Assembly: GCF_932526225.1 (NCBI RefSeq)
Contig: NC_064039.1
Coordinates: 7,563,459 to 7,627,458 of the forward strand
DNA: 64,000 bases
Direction of reading: 5' to 3'
Origin: Nematostella vectensis
Lineage: Eukaryota > Cnidaria > Anthozoa > Actiniaria > Edwardsiidae
The position numbers and the translations under genes were made by a program. The notes beneath the pieces were generated by a model. That model was not told where the DNA came from. It saw only the letters and a list, made by a program, of their open reading frames with translations, and searched no databases. Within the stretch, counting starts at the first letter, position 1; each line of letters starts with the position of its first letter. Shown here piece by piece: positions 43,132 to 55,620 of the stretch.

Positions 43132-43352
43132 ATCTCGTGCGTATCAGCGTGCGCTTTCTTTAGGATGCAAAAAAAAAAAAATTATGTGCTTCATTTTAAC
43201 AAGGCCGGTGCAGTATTCAATTACTACAATTGGCCAGTTTATAAAATATTGTACTAGACAGTAATAAAAGAATATCGGTCGTTTTAAAATGAAAGCACAA
43301 AGTTTTTGAAGCTAAAAGAAAGCGCACGTTGATACGCACGAGCTCTTATGGT
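43132..43352. mobile_element. MITE with inverted TCGTGCGTATCA arms
   Basis: Left GATCTCGTGCGTATCAGCGT followed by GCGCTTTCTTT, and right AAAGAAAGCGC followed by ACGTTGATACGCACGAGCTC, are inverted over about 35 bp. ACCATA/TATGGT extends them outside. The centre is AT-rich and 150 bp long. Confidence 0.75.
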
Positions 43353-44955
43353 GTCGTTGACCCTCCGCCCCTATAGATATATGATAATCATTACACAGTT
43401 GCCGTAAATGATTGTTGCAGTAGCTACATCCATGTCTTACGGGCATATTTTTTAACTAGACCCTGCGCGCAGGGTTGACTGGGATACCTGAGATCTGCAA
43501 TTTGTTTGGGCACTATGTTGTGACATGTATGACAAACTTCTACTGCCCACCACCTTGGATATAATAAAAACATGTATAATCTTGTTCTATTGTATATGCC
43601 ATATCACAACAATGATTGGGGCAAGTAAGGTACGAAGCATCATCTCTTGAGCTGGGGTTGGACTCGAGGTGTGCTACATTAAAGTAAATGGGGCTGATTT
43701 TCCTATCTTTTACAGTGTAAAAATCTTGAAAATACTATCCCCGCAGCAGAGATCGAAAGAAAAGTCAAGAAAACTGAGAATGTGGGGATGTTAAATATTT
43801 CTTAAACATTGTTTTGGTTCACTGCCCTCAATGTGCTGTTACTTTAGGGGTTAATTTATTTTAACACCCAAAGTGAGCCATATTGTATTAACAATATAAT
43901 TTAGATTAAATTTATTATTTCATTTATGTAAGTGCATAGTAAACAACAATATCTATTTATGCTATCATAATGTTTAAACATTTTTATTTTGAAGTAAATA
44001 AGAGGGCTATAGAATATCCAGACTTCAAATTATAGCATCTACATATTCTTAAGGATCGAGATCAACAACACTTTAAAGACAACACAATGCTCTAGATTTC
44101 ATTGAAAATGTTCCATAAAATTAAAATGAAATTATTATGAAGTTATTTTAGGAAGAAAACAAAACTTATCTAAAGGAAGGACCAAAATACCAAATAATAA
44201 GCACAAAGTACCGAAATAATTTGAAATCTTTTTGGAAAAAAAATCAGGACATTCAATGAGAGAGATCAAGATATTTTATAGTAAGAAAACAAAATGTGTC
44301 TTATGGGTAGCCGTGTCGCGATGTAAGGTAGTCACTTTGGGATTCATTCATAGCGATTTGTGGGAGAAGATTTTCTTCAATAGTTTCAAACTACTTCCAC
44401 TTCAAAATAGATTAAGCAATCAAGGTAAATACCTCGAGTCCATTCATGAGTGTCCAGAGCACATTTAATTACGTCTTGAAGTAAGCTGTATCTAAAGCAG
44501 CCAGTAGATAATTCTAATTAGTCTAGTGGCTAGGAGGGGTTATCGTGCACCCCTCGGAAATAAATGTCTAATTTGCGTTTCTAGAAGGTATAAGATGTGT
44601 AGAAAACGGTTTGCAAGCATGAAAAGTGTCCCACGTGCCTTTTTTATGCACAATTTATGCAAATTAGTGCCGCCATTACTAAAAAATGTAATTGTCACTT
44701 TAACTTCGCTAATATTGCCGATGAAAATTCGGTGTCTACACCCAGGTTTTGATGGTCAAATAGGGTAACAAAAATATTTTTGGAGTGACGACTGGTTTCC
44801 GTGGCATCGAAATATGCAAATTAGGGGCTCCATTACGGAAAAATGGATATCATGTGTCCTTGACATGCTACCAAGCATATTAACAGAGACAGCAGTACTG
44901 TATAACTGCATGCAATTTACTATACGTGGAATAAGTTGAGAGTGTTTTGTTTAGG
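43353..44955. other. non-coding stretch, no gene recognised
   Basis: AT-rich with short frames only. No motif, RNA gene or terminal inverted repeats found. Confidence 0.5.
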
Positions 44956-46735
44956 CTACAGGTCATCATCACTCTTGATGAGGCTATCGAAGTCTTCTAC
45001 ACCCTCCACTTCCTCACATTTATCATCTTCGTTACTACCAGTGTCAAGGAGATCCGCAAGAGCGGTTGGTAGGACAGAACAGCAAGACCACACTGGATCT
45101 AAAACTCAATCGTCTGTCCTTCTCCTTCCCTGTCCGTCAGCATAGGGTTTTGGTTTCTCTACGATGGCTTTGTGAGCTCGTTTGTGCAATGCAATGCAGT
45201 TGTTTACACGCTGGACATGGGGTTTCAGAGCAGAGTAACACGGAGTCGAGCAAGGTCGACCTTAGACTTCGAAGTTAGTTTCTCATCCTCCCCAACCAAC
45301 TTGTATAGTAGCTTAGCACGGACACTGCTGACTGAAGACTCCTGATTGTGACCATACATCAAACAGGTGAACTGCTCCAGTTGCTTCAGCACCTGCGGCT
45401 CAACATCCCAGTTCGTCACCAAGTTGGCTGAAGGCCTTGTGGAACCTGGGGTTCTTCTCTAGCTTCTTCAGGGGCCCCACCTTTCCCTTTCCTTTGAAGG
45501 AACTTGTACAGTCCTCTCCACTGAACACATAAAAGCCAAGAAGAGTGGCACAGTAACTTTCTCCCAGGCATTCAGCAAGATCCGAGACGTTGATCAATTG
45601 GCGGTGTTTGCATTCTTATATCCCAGGGTTACAGCAAAATGGAGGTACAATACGACTATTGTATCAGTCTCTTCTTGGTTGCTGTAGATGGCAGGGAGCT
45701 CACCCACTTCAACCTGAAACACAAACGCGCATGAAAGCTATCAGAATAACAATATAGTTTATTGTTGTTGTTTTCAACTCACCTCGCCATTTGATGACAT
45801 CAGTTGATGTGCCCGCCCCTCCGCGATCAGCACTGCCATGCCTGTCACTTGCAGCATTGACACTGCCTTTTGGCTACTCCATACACGCAGCAGCAGAGCT
45901 GCTTCTTGTTGTCACCGTTAGACAAGAACAATTTGAAGTCGTACTGCTTCCTCGTAGCAGGTACAGCCAGAATGATCTTCTCTGAGCTTTCCCGCCTCAA
46001 TCTCTCCTGAGCTTCGATGGAATCTGGGTGATAACTGTCAGTCGAGAACAAGAAGTGCTTCTTTGCAACCATTTAGTAATCGAGCACCTGTAGGCATGTC
46101 TCGCCACATGTCGCGGGAAGACTGCTAAGGGTGTGGAGCAGCGTCATACCCTCTTGGATAAACAGGGCATCTTCAAGGCATGGTAAGTATTCTGGTGTGA
46201 CATCTTCAAGAAGGTAGTGCAGAATTGTGGCTTTGTTTGTTTTGGAGAAAAATCCATCTGGTGTCCCACGATTTGGGGGCACAGGAAACAGGGGGTACGT
46301 CATAAGCTCTTCTAAGTCCAATGGCTCATCTCGATTCTGGGACTTGACTAGAAGCAGGTAACTTTGCTCCTGATACTGGATGGCCTGGAAGGAATTGAAG
46401 ATATACAACTTGTAACAACAATTGATCAAAGCATTATTTTTTAAGAAGTACTTTATAATAAAGGTTTTTAGAAAATGAAAAATCAGAGTACCTTTCCCTG
46501 TGAGGACGTAAGGGTGATCTTCTTGTTGGAAGCCTCCATTGTCTTTAGTTTCTTTCTCTTGATTGGACTGAAGAAGCATCCTGGAGTTCCACCCTTTATG
46601 TATTCCACGAAGTCTGTCTTGCCAACAGTTTCTGCACTCAGTACATCCAATTCGACATCCTTGGTAACTGGAGCACCTGAAGCCACGCAGTAAAGCCTTT
46701 CCTTGTCCGCAATGACAAACGGATTGGTACAGTTT
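44956..46735 (-). pseudogene. decayed copy of a multicopy metazoan protein family
   Basis: Read leftward, the pieces match a family common in cnidarian genomes that I know only as uncharacterised, multicopy proteins. They are an N-terminal part with VTKDVELDVLSAETVGK (exon ending at donor 46492), an exon from 46384 with RTGPDGFFSKTNKA-like sequence (here TPDGFFSKTNKATILHYLL) and STDSYHPDSIEAQERLRRES, then SNQEETDTIVVLYLHFA, then GEDCTSSFKGKGKVGPLKKL, and an acidic C-terminus ending SLIKSDDDL at 44956. It is broken by a TAA between CLQVLDY and MVAKKHF (near 46072), an in-frame TGA near the C-terminus (about 45098), frameshifts and loss of the segment after SNQEETD where relatives have SPDTD. 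Probably mobile or amplified in origin; function unknown. Confidence 0.55.
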
Positions 46736-46745
46736 CTGACTCATT

Positions 46746-47660
46746 GATAACGCACAGAACAGCCTCTGATCAGGATAGGATATCAGGATATGAGGTCTAC
46801 CATCTCGAGGGTCTTCTCATAAAACTGGGCCCGTGCGGAGTTTGTGCGGCACCATTTCTGCTATGCCCCAAACTGGCTGTAATTCGCCTCTGTTATTTTC
46901 TTCAATCGCAAAATGATACCTCGACTCCATGCTAAGCCTCGACTCCAAACTAAGCCTCGACTCCAAGCCAGGCCTCGATTGTTGGACATATTTTACAATG
47001 AGAAAATCATGGAGTCTTTTTCGTCATCTATAAATATGCTCAAATCGCTTACAAATACCAAACCTTTCGCGGTATAGCCACACTAAAAGATGTCTTCTTT
47101 TATTATTTTCCCCCCAAGGAAGTATTAGATGTATACGTATTTTATATTAAGCTAAATATTCACAATTTTAGGATATAAAACTCACCAGTTTTTCGATTGC
47201 TATACTCAGATATGGTAGTCAAAGACATATTTATTTGAATTGGTTGCTTTACTAACTCTCAGACATTTCAATAAACATTTCTTCACAGAAGTATTGGGGA
47301 GTCATGTCTATAGTTAAATCCAAGAGATAGTTAACTTATAAAATTGACTTAAAGCATAGGAGTCTAAAGTTATTAAAATTGAGTTTATACATTTTTTTAA
47401 GTTACTGTTAAAATTTCAATATAAGTAGTAGCAGCCAGTTATCTACTGCATTAACTAATTATTAAAAAGGTAAAATTATTTGAAGTAGCAAGCAAACAGT
47501 TTTCAGCTAATTTACATCGAGTCCAAAGATTGAAAGAAAAATTGGCAAACAGCCATTGTACTACTGCATTTATGATAAAATAAACAGATATTTCAATCAT
47601 TTTTTATTTTTGTGTCTCTTACGTACATAGTCAATTTAACTTCAACATGGTTAAAATCAA
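46746..47660. other. non-coding stretch with a short GCCTCGACTCC repeat
   Basis: Around 46917-46980 the motif GCCTCGACTCCAA recurs four times at about 18-20 bp. The rest is very AT-rich and featureless up to the start of block B. Confidence 0.5.
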
Positions 47661-48599
47661 CAGCTTTCTTCTTTTCTCTTGAACATTCAAACAAGTCCAG
47701 TTAAGTAATATTGTCTTATGGTAACTAAAGAAAAACCATAGATAATAACTTAATATACTTTATTTCAAGGCCATACTGTAACATAAGCAAAGTCTAAGTA
47801 TAACAGTTTTAACAAAATTAATAAGGTTACATTCTAAGAATAAGGTACTTCAGAGTTAATTCATGCCCAAGTAGTGGATAGTTAGTAAGTATGGGGTATT
47901 AATATCTTTGAAATAATTATCTATGCCAAAACCTAGACTTCTGCTACTACAGGTAGTCAGAGTAATTAGTAATTTCACTGCACAGTCGAAATAAAATCAC
48001 TGTTCAATTCTTATTTGAGAAGGCTCACTTAGGACAATGATCCAGTTGTACGCTCCTAACGATCATGGTTAGTAGAGGAGGCCACTAGAGTGATTTTCAT
48101 TAACCCGCAAACTACACTTCAGCGTATTACACTTTATTGCGATCTAATTCCATTGTTCTCCTTTGTGTTTTCCTGACTATCATACCTTGTTTCGCAGGTT
48201 AATGAACCACTCAATGAACCACTCTACTGTGTTATGATGGACTCCTAGTTTATCAAGAGTATTTGAAATATTTTTTGAAATATTTTAGGGTTCTAAAAAA
48301 GTATCTAAAACATTTTAAATTTATTTATCAATTAAGAATTATTGATTTACTTTACTATCGATTACCTATACTATTACTAATGGTTGTTTTCCTATTAATT
48401 AAAACACGTCCTATTCCCGCCAGCGCTATTCCCAAGCCAAAGCCAGACAAGGATTTTGTATTCACCGAGGTCGCGCAACAACGAATTTGGATATCACCTT
48501 AAACTTTGTTTAACAATGGCCTGGGCCTGCTCCCCGCGCCGTGAACTTTGTCATCTACTCATGGAGCTGAGCCTGCGATAAATACTCGTCATCATTATT

Positions 48600-51500
48600 T
48601 TAAGTTAGAACGGATTCTTCTTCAGTGACCGTTGGAAGACTGGACACCCTCATCGGGGTATCCGCTGGCTTGGCACTCACATCGGCTTGAACCTCTTCTA
48701 TTGGTTCTAGGGCAGTAGTAAGCGGTACATGCTCAGGCGAGGGAGTTCCCCGTAACGAGCTTTGCCGAGATATCATCGATCCTGGCCGACCCATCTCCGA
48801 ATGCGTTCGAGATAATATTGATCCATGCCGCCCAAGAATCGAACTATGCCGAGACAGCATCGATCCCTGACGAGACGATCGCCTGGTTCCTAAAACAGAC
48901 ACATCAATCGCACTGAGGGTATCCGGGTCAAGCTTGCTGTTGTACGAAGACACATCGCGATAATTATCATCACCGACGATTCCGAATATTCCCACGAAGC
49001 TGGAAGATCGACGCGAGATCACCGACTCTGTAACCGAGTCAAGCCTTGCTCGAATTTGCGCGAGCATCATCTCTCCCGGCGAGTTGAACCCGAGCAGCTC
49101 GGCGAGCTTCTGATCGTCAACAATCGATGCCGTCTCGGAAGAATCGTCGTAGGTGAGGAGTAACTTCTCGAGCCTCGCGCGATGGGCACGTGAAAGTCGC
49201 GGGATAAAGGTCATGAGGGCGGCACCAGTCAAAGTCAAAGCCGCGGCCAGATAATAGACGGCATTATACGAGCCGAGGCTTTCATACATCAGCCCTAAAA
49301 CAACACAACGAGTAAGGGTTAGAAAGCGGTGCACAAGGCTAGAATATCATACATCAACATAATGTCCAAGGGTTTGCTTAAATATCATAAGTCATGTCTA
49401 AAATATTTCAAATAGCCAGGTTAGGAAGTCTGCAAGATGCAAATAAATTTTAAGTCATGAGCTCTAAATTGCTCCCGAAATCCAAATCCACAACATACCT
49501 GCCACAGGGGGCCCAGCAGTCAATGGTATCGCAACCACCCCATACATACTACCAAGCGCGGCAGCCATCATTTCTTTGCCGACAATATCCCTAGTTACGA
49601 GCCCAAACATGACTGCAGCTCCGCAATCCAAGAACCCATGGATCAGTGCATAGGTGAGCAGACCTGGATATGAGCGCAAGAACGGGAAGACGAAGGCTCC
49701 AATAGCGATGACAACTAGAGAGGCTTGGAGCAAATAAAGCCGGTTCACCCAGCGCACATCAGCAAGCCTCCCAAACACGATCTTGCCAACAGTCCCACTG
49801 ATACACATAAGGCCAACCATGAGACTACCCTGAGACGGGGGGATCCCTCTGAGCTTGGCAATCTGGACCTAAAGACAAGCAAGGAAATTTATAATATTTC
49901 TTAGCTAGGTAAAATAACCCATGGTGCGTGGCATCATACGGATAAATGGACAAAAAGACAACAAAAAAGTTTGTATTTTTGGCTCTATTCTGTCAGCAAT
50001 GCATTGAAACCAACAGTTTCAATCATTACAAATGGTCCTTATCAATAGCTTGACCCTACCCCCTTTCTTGCTACAACCATCTAAATCATAGCTGCCCAAT
50101 CCAGAAGCATCCACTTACCAAATATATGTATGGAATAAAGACAGCAAAAAACACCAGACCGAGGCTAACAGTCCACAATAGGAACGCCTTGTTTTGCCAA
50201 TGAAGCCCAGGCTTGACAGCATCATAACATCTCAGTCTAAAGGGTATGCGCTCGTGATCCTTATCAATATCCTCAACTAGGAGCTCCCCTTCATCATCAC
50301 TCACTGTAGGGTGGTACACCGAGCTTGCCAGAACCCCAATTACACCCGCTACAGCTAAAGTCTTGAATCCAGCATGTACACCATATAGTGAACACATCTT
50401 GCCTAAAAGAAGGCTAAAGGCCATGGAGCCACACCCTGAACCAGCCAAGACAACTCCATTTGCAAGTGATAGTTTATCAGTGAAGTATTGCATAAGTACA
50501 AATAGAGAGGAGAAATACATAAAACTGAAGCCAAATCCACTCATAAACCCAAACGTGAAGTACATGGGAATAATGCTTGACATATATGATGTTATGAGTG
50601 ATGCCGTCATGAATAGAAGGCTGCCTACACATGCTATAATACGGCAGCCAAACCGCTCACACAGAGCAGCAGACACAGGGCCACAGAAGTAGGTCATGCC
50701 AATGGCAAAGGAGCCAACCCATGCTGAAAGACATAAAGATGTGTTAATGTATTGATCTAGTGATCTTGGACAACCCAAATACAATTGCTATTTGCAAATA
50801 CAGTGGAAGCCACTTTAGAGAATATACTGAATAATGCAGCATTATTTATTGGAGTGCAAATTGTCTCGTTACCCTGCAAAATGCAGAAACATTGCTGGTA
50901 AGATTCAGGCGCACAGCCAGACATGTTTACAGGGTGGGGGGGGGGGGGGGGGGGGTGCACAACCCATCTCATTTTATCCACCAAAAGATATTTTATTAAT
51001 AGTAAAATTGCAGATATATGTTACAAGTTATATGTCATTTATTTAACATACAACATGCCTTAAAAGGGTAGCGATAAAGCAATGGTTCATTTCAATGCGT
51101 AGCATGAATAATAGATACAAACTGATCATCCGTTCAATTTTATATCACTAGAAACACATTTTATAACCCATTATCAAGTGGTATAAAGTGACTAGACATC
51201 AGCAAAAATTGATAACCAATCATAAACAACTCTATGATATCAGACTTTTATAGAGAATTTAAAAAAAGCTGTAGTGACAGATTTTAATAACTTATAAATA
51301 AACAATAGATAGCAGTTATAATGTATTCTTATGAACTAGAGATGATTTTTTTTTATTTAAAAAGCAATCTATATGAGAGTCGATGAGAGATACACTCTTC
51401 GAGCTTCCACTGGGTTCCGATCAAACGGTCTTTCGCAATGTGGTGACTTAAAACGATTACGATGTTTTTTTTCGAGCAAATTATCTCCAAATTATCTCCC

Positions 51501-51780
51501 GCGTGGGGTCTGATCACGCTGTTTTTTTGTTGTTCGTTCAACCTCTCTCGTGTGAGGGAGGGAGGTGAGAAAAAAACCCGAATAGTTGACAGCTTTCCTT
51601 ACCTGTTTCTAATTCGCTTCGTTTAAATTCTCTAAGGAGAGCCAAAAACATCGTTCCAAACGAATTCGAAACTCCTCCGACGAGAAAGTGTACACAAAAG
51701 GAAGCGGCACACACCAGCCAAGACCATCTTGAATTTGGTTGCTTGACAGACTGGAACATCTGTATTATTGCGACATTCAT
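48600..51780 (-). CDS. monocarboxylate transporter-like MFS protein, copy B (4 exons)
   Basis: Exons on minus: 51603-51780, 50119-50723, 49499-49868 and 48600-49294 (178, 605, 370 and 695 nt), giving 615 aa. Exons 1-3 are the same sizes as in copies A and C. The NSRWSWLV signature precedes TM1, YFTDKLSLANGVVLAGSG is in the TM5 region, and CERFGCR follows TM2-3. The C-terminal tail carries RQGS, RHGS, RPGS and SRQSS basic-serine motifs and ends SLPTVTEEESVLT. Intron 1 is only 879 bp. It differs from copy C mainly in the segment DCGAAVMFGLVT (copy C: DSGSGVMFGLIT) and scattered residues. No disruption seen; substrate unknown. The nearest gene, an EndoU pseudogene, begins about 290 bp upstream on the opposite strand, so the two once shared a divergent promoter region. 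Confidence 0.85.
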
Positions 51781-52166
51781 TTTCTAACGAAGAAGCAAAA
51801 AGAAGAAGAAGCCAAAGACAAGAAATGAGGACATAAATCAGCAACTACTTAAGTGCCAGGCTAATCTCTCACGCAAACTCGAACCACGTTTCCCCGGGCG
51901 AAGTATTTTTGAGCCTGCGGTTTCTCAGCGGTTATAAGGACAAAAGATAGAAGGAAATCCCGGTAAGTCGATGTCACACAAGCGACTATGAGACGGAACA
52001 AGGCCTGCGAAGGGGGAGGGGGTACGTTACGCTGACCTCGACGCCCTGGGTACACGAGGATGTAGATATAAGTTGTTCTGTTATTTGGTCAGTAATGATT
52101 GTCAATTTGATATCCTCATCTAAGTACGCCTTTAGAATCGTGTTGGTGCAAAGTAACTAGAGTGTA

Positions 52167-53917
52167 CGCCTAGTCCGGTCGCTTAATGTTTCAATCTATA
52201 CATAGCGGACAAAAGCACCAAACTTTGCATAAAGATAGCCAAGAGGATGCTTATTAATATTGAGACCGGTGCCCACCGGTACCACTTGAGGATTTTGTGT
52301 AATAACAGAATAACAATTAGAAAAAAGCGTCCATCACAGGCTCCCTGTGGTGAAATTTAAAATATCTTGTATTTCCAAAACTAAGGCGAAATATCTGATT
52401 GTTTTTTTTTTTTTTTTTTTGGGGGGGGGGGTAGGGGAAATATAACAGTATTTGTTAATATTGCAAGATAAAACTGTCGTCGGCTGCATTAAAATGATTT
52501 ATTTAAGAGAAAACGTTTTCAAAGCTAGACCCAATCTCCTCACGGTAAGTACCTCATAGAATCGCGTATTTAAGGTAAAAAAAGCTCATTCTTTATGTGT
52601 CAAGGACGTACAATGTCTATAACCTACTAAATATGAAATGTTGTCTTGATTTTAAATTTATTTCTTCTAAATCTGCGATTAATCGCAATTATCGGGTATT
52701 TTGACGTTGGCTAAATAAAAAGAGGGAGAGATGGATTTAATAAGGGGGCTTTGTAAGTGTCTGTTAACTAGACACCAAAGACCAATAAGATGATTTAGAC
52801 TATATGCCTCCTTAATCAAATTTATTAGGTTGTGATTCTTTTCTTGAGAATATTAGAGAATTTGGATGTTCTGCAGAAGAAACATCTGTAGAAACTCTTT
52901 GTCGCGCAAATAGCGCAAAATGGCACAGGAATTATCACAAATTTGCGGTATTAATGCTCGAAAACACTTAAAGGCACTTAGAGGCACTACGAAAAAAACA
53001 GTGCTTATTGCTCCCCACGTGTGCATCATAGTGATGAGGTTGAACGCATCGCATGCTTTTAACAGGATAGCAACCAACCTCCAACGAATCGCCGCACCAA
53101 TATAGGACTATTTTATTATCCTAAAGATGTCTTAATGATGACCTTGGGGATGGAAAGGGCCGTGGAGCATAAGAAAAGGAAAGGTCTCCAGGAAGCGAGA
53201 GAACATGGGGTAGAGCGAGGTTCTCGCCTCGGAAACAATTGTGATACTTTAATTTAAAAATAACATAGGGCGGTAACGAAAAGACAAACAAATGATCCGA
53301 GTTGTCATGTCATGTCACGTCATGATATAATATATCAACGCACAATAGGCTATGAAAAATCTCCCTTATCGGTAGCATATTTTTTTCCTGCTGACGGGCC
53401 TATTAATTACAGCCGCGCTGGTTAAATTGAAGCTCTATAGCCCTTAATATAATACTTAGAGAACTCGATGAAAGAAAATTTCTGGGAAAATTCATGTGCA
53501 CTACATTTGTGCTTATTTAATGAATAAAAATCAGTCATATTTGCATGTTAGCAAAAGGGATGTAAATAAAGCTGCGTAGGGCCTGGGTTCCAGTTGGTTT
53601 TCCTTCTTCAAATGTAGCTTTTTATAGCTATTTGTATGTTTCTTGGCTCGGAATTCGATAGAATACAGCTGAAATGATAGAAATCGTTTTAAATATGTGC
53701 ATTTTGATCTTTTTTGTGTCTTGAAAAGGTATGAAAATCTTACCACAGGGTACCCGCAACACCAGATTTCTAGAAAAATTATTGCTCTTTATTTATGGAT
53801 TCGCAAATGGTACCGGTGGGCACCGGTCTCAATATTGATTACCATCCTCTAGGCTATATTTATACCAAGTTTGGTGCTTTTGTCCGCTTTTTGTGCGCTA
53901 AGCGACCCGACTAAGCA
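52167..53917. mobile_element. 1.75-kb TIR element in EndoU copy 2 intron 1
   Basis: The left terminus (CGCCTAGTCCGGTCGCTTA...) and the inverted right terminus (TGCTTAGTCGGGTCGCTTA...) match imperfectly over about 110 bp, both reaching GGTACCGGTGGGCACCGGTC-type sequence (52264-52283 and 53809-53828). TA flanks both ends, as in Tc1/mariner insertions, but no transposase is visible. The interior has T- and G-runs at 52401-52431. Also present, cut by the window end, in block C. Confidence 0.7.
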
Positions 53918-55417
53918 TACGGGGGGCATACATGTCAGACCCAAAAACTAAGGTTCTTCAAATAGTCAGGATAGACTGATTTGGACACGCAATATTTATA
54001 CCTGAAAATCAAAATTCAAAGTTCTGTTAGATAAATTGCTTTCACTTCAAAGGATTTGTAGAATTTTGTGTTGAATTCAATCGGAAATCATTGACATCAC
54101 GATTTTATGTCGGAGATATGTATAGTATATCATAAGCTCACCTCAAAACAGGCTCAAGGTCAGGAACGACTGCTAAATGGATAGGACTAGCTTGCAGTTG
54201 GGCCGTTCACCGGAGGATTTTAAGAAACTCGCGCGGACAAACCACGCGCGGACAAAACAAAACAAATTTAGTCGATTTTCAACTTTTAGATCAGTTTTAT
54301 TATTCCCCAATACTTGTAAATAGGTCCTCATTTAATATATATTTATTCATTTTTATCTCTTATTAATTGTAAAATATTATGCAATTCAGCTTTTGGCTGC
54401 TATTTTAATATTGCCCAATAAACTAAACTATCTATCTATCTATGACTCGATACATTTAATGTGCGGGGAAATCCCTGAATAACCACTGCTACCGGCTAAT
54501 CTCCACCTGGTCAGCGGGGCATATCCAGGCGGCTCAAACATAAGGAAAAAAAACACTAATGGTCTAATGGTGGTGGAAGTAGCCTCGTCCCCAGGCTTCG
54601 TGTGACAGCCTCTGTTGTCACGCTTTCTATAAGCAGTGATAGCGGCAATTCAAAAGTGACGTCATCAACTTACAATCAATCATCAGCCAATACAAGCCAG
54701 AAGATGATTCTAGTGTCGGAGATGGCATTTTTTGTTCCCTCATTATTTGTCCATCTTCACTCGCACTCGGTTTTTTCTTACAATGATATCAATTGCCAAA
54801 TATACATTTCTAGCGACAGACAATCAACCGACCATAATCACCATGAGGCATTCGAAACATTTTTTTTTCTCACACAGCATTGTTTGACAACTATTTCCTT
54901 TACACTGGGAACAAGGAACATGAATCCAAACAAGAAAGAGAAGAGAATAAAGGGTTCATCGAGGCTGTCATGGCAACAGATGTGATGAAGCTCACCCATA
55001 ACTATCTTGTGCACGAGAGACTTGTACCCAAAAGCCGGGTAAGATCATACACTGAGCATTAAGAAGCCGGGACCACACATTGTTTTCTACCCCTTACACC
55101 CACAGGAACCCAGAGACTGCGTAGGGGAAGGTAGTCTCCCTTGAGCATTGCGTGACCGACACAAAGAACGGCTGCGCGGAAGACTAAGGGGTGAAAGAGA
55201 AAGTCTTCTCTTCTCTTCTCTACCACCGCTCCCCCTGGGTCCCCAAGCATGTACCCTCATGGAGGTAACGCAAAAACTTGGATATTCCATGACACTAATA
55301 CTGTTTATATTGGGTTTGTTCAAGAAGCAGCTGATCAAATTATGGTTTAATTTTTACCGTCGAAAAACTGCTGGTGACACTTCTGGCTTTGAGCAAGTAA
55401 CACCTTTCGATACATCT

Positions 55418-55620
55418 CGTCATCACCATCATTATCACCACTGGCATCATCGTCATAATATTATTTCATCATCGCCATAATGATCATCAGTGTTATTATC
55501 CTATCATCATCATTACCATCATCACCACCACGACCGTCATCATTACCAGTACATCACCATAATCATCATCATTATTACAACCATTAGCATCAGCACCACC
55601 ATACATAGTATCAAAGCCAT
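55418..55620. repeat. (CAT/CAC)n microsatellite
   Basis: Impure CATCAC/CATCAT repeats in intron 4 of the EndoU pseudogene, corresponding to the inverted tract at 38729-38930. Confidence 0.8.
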
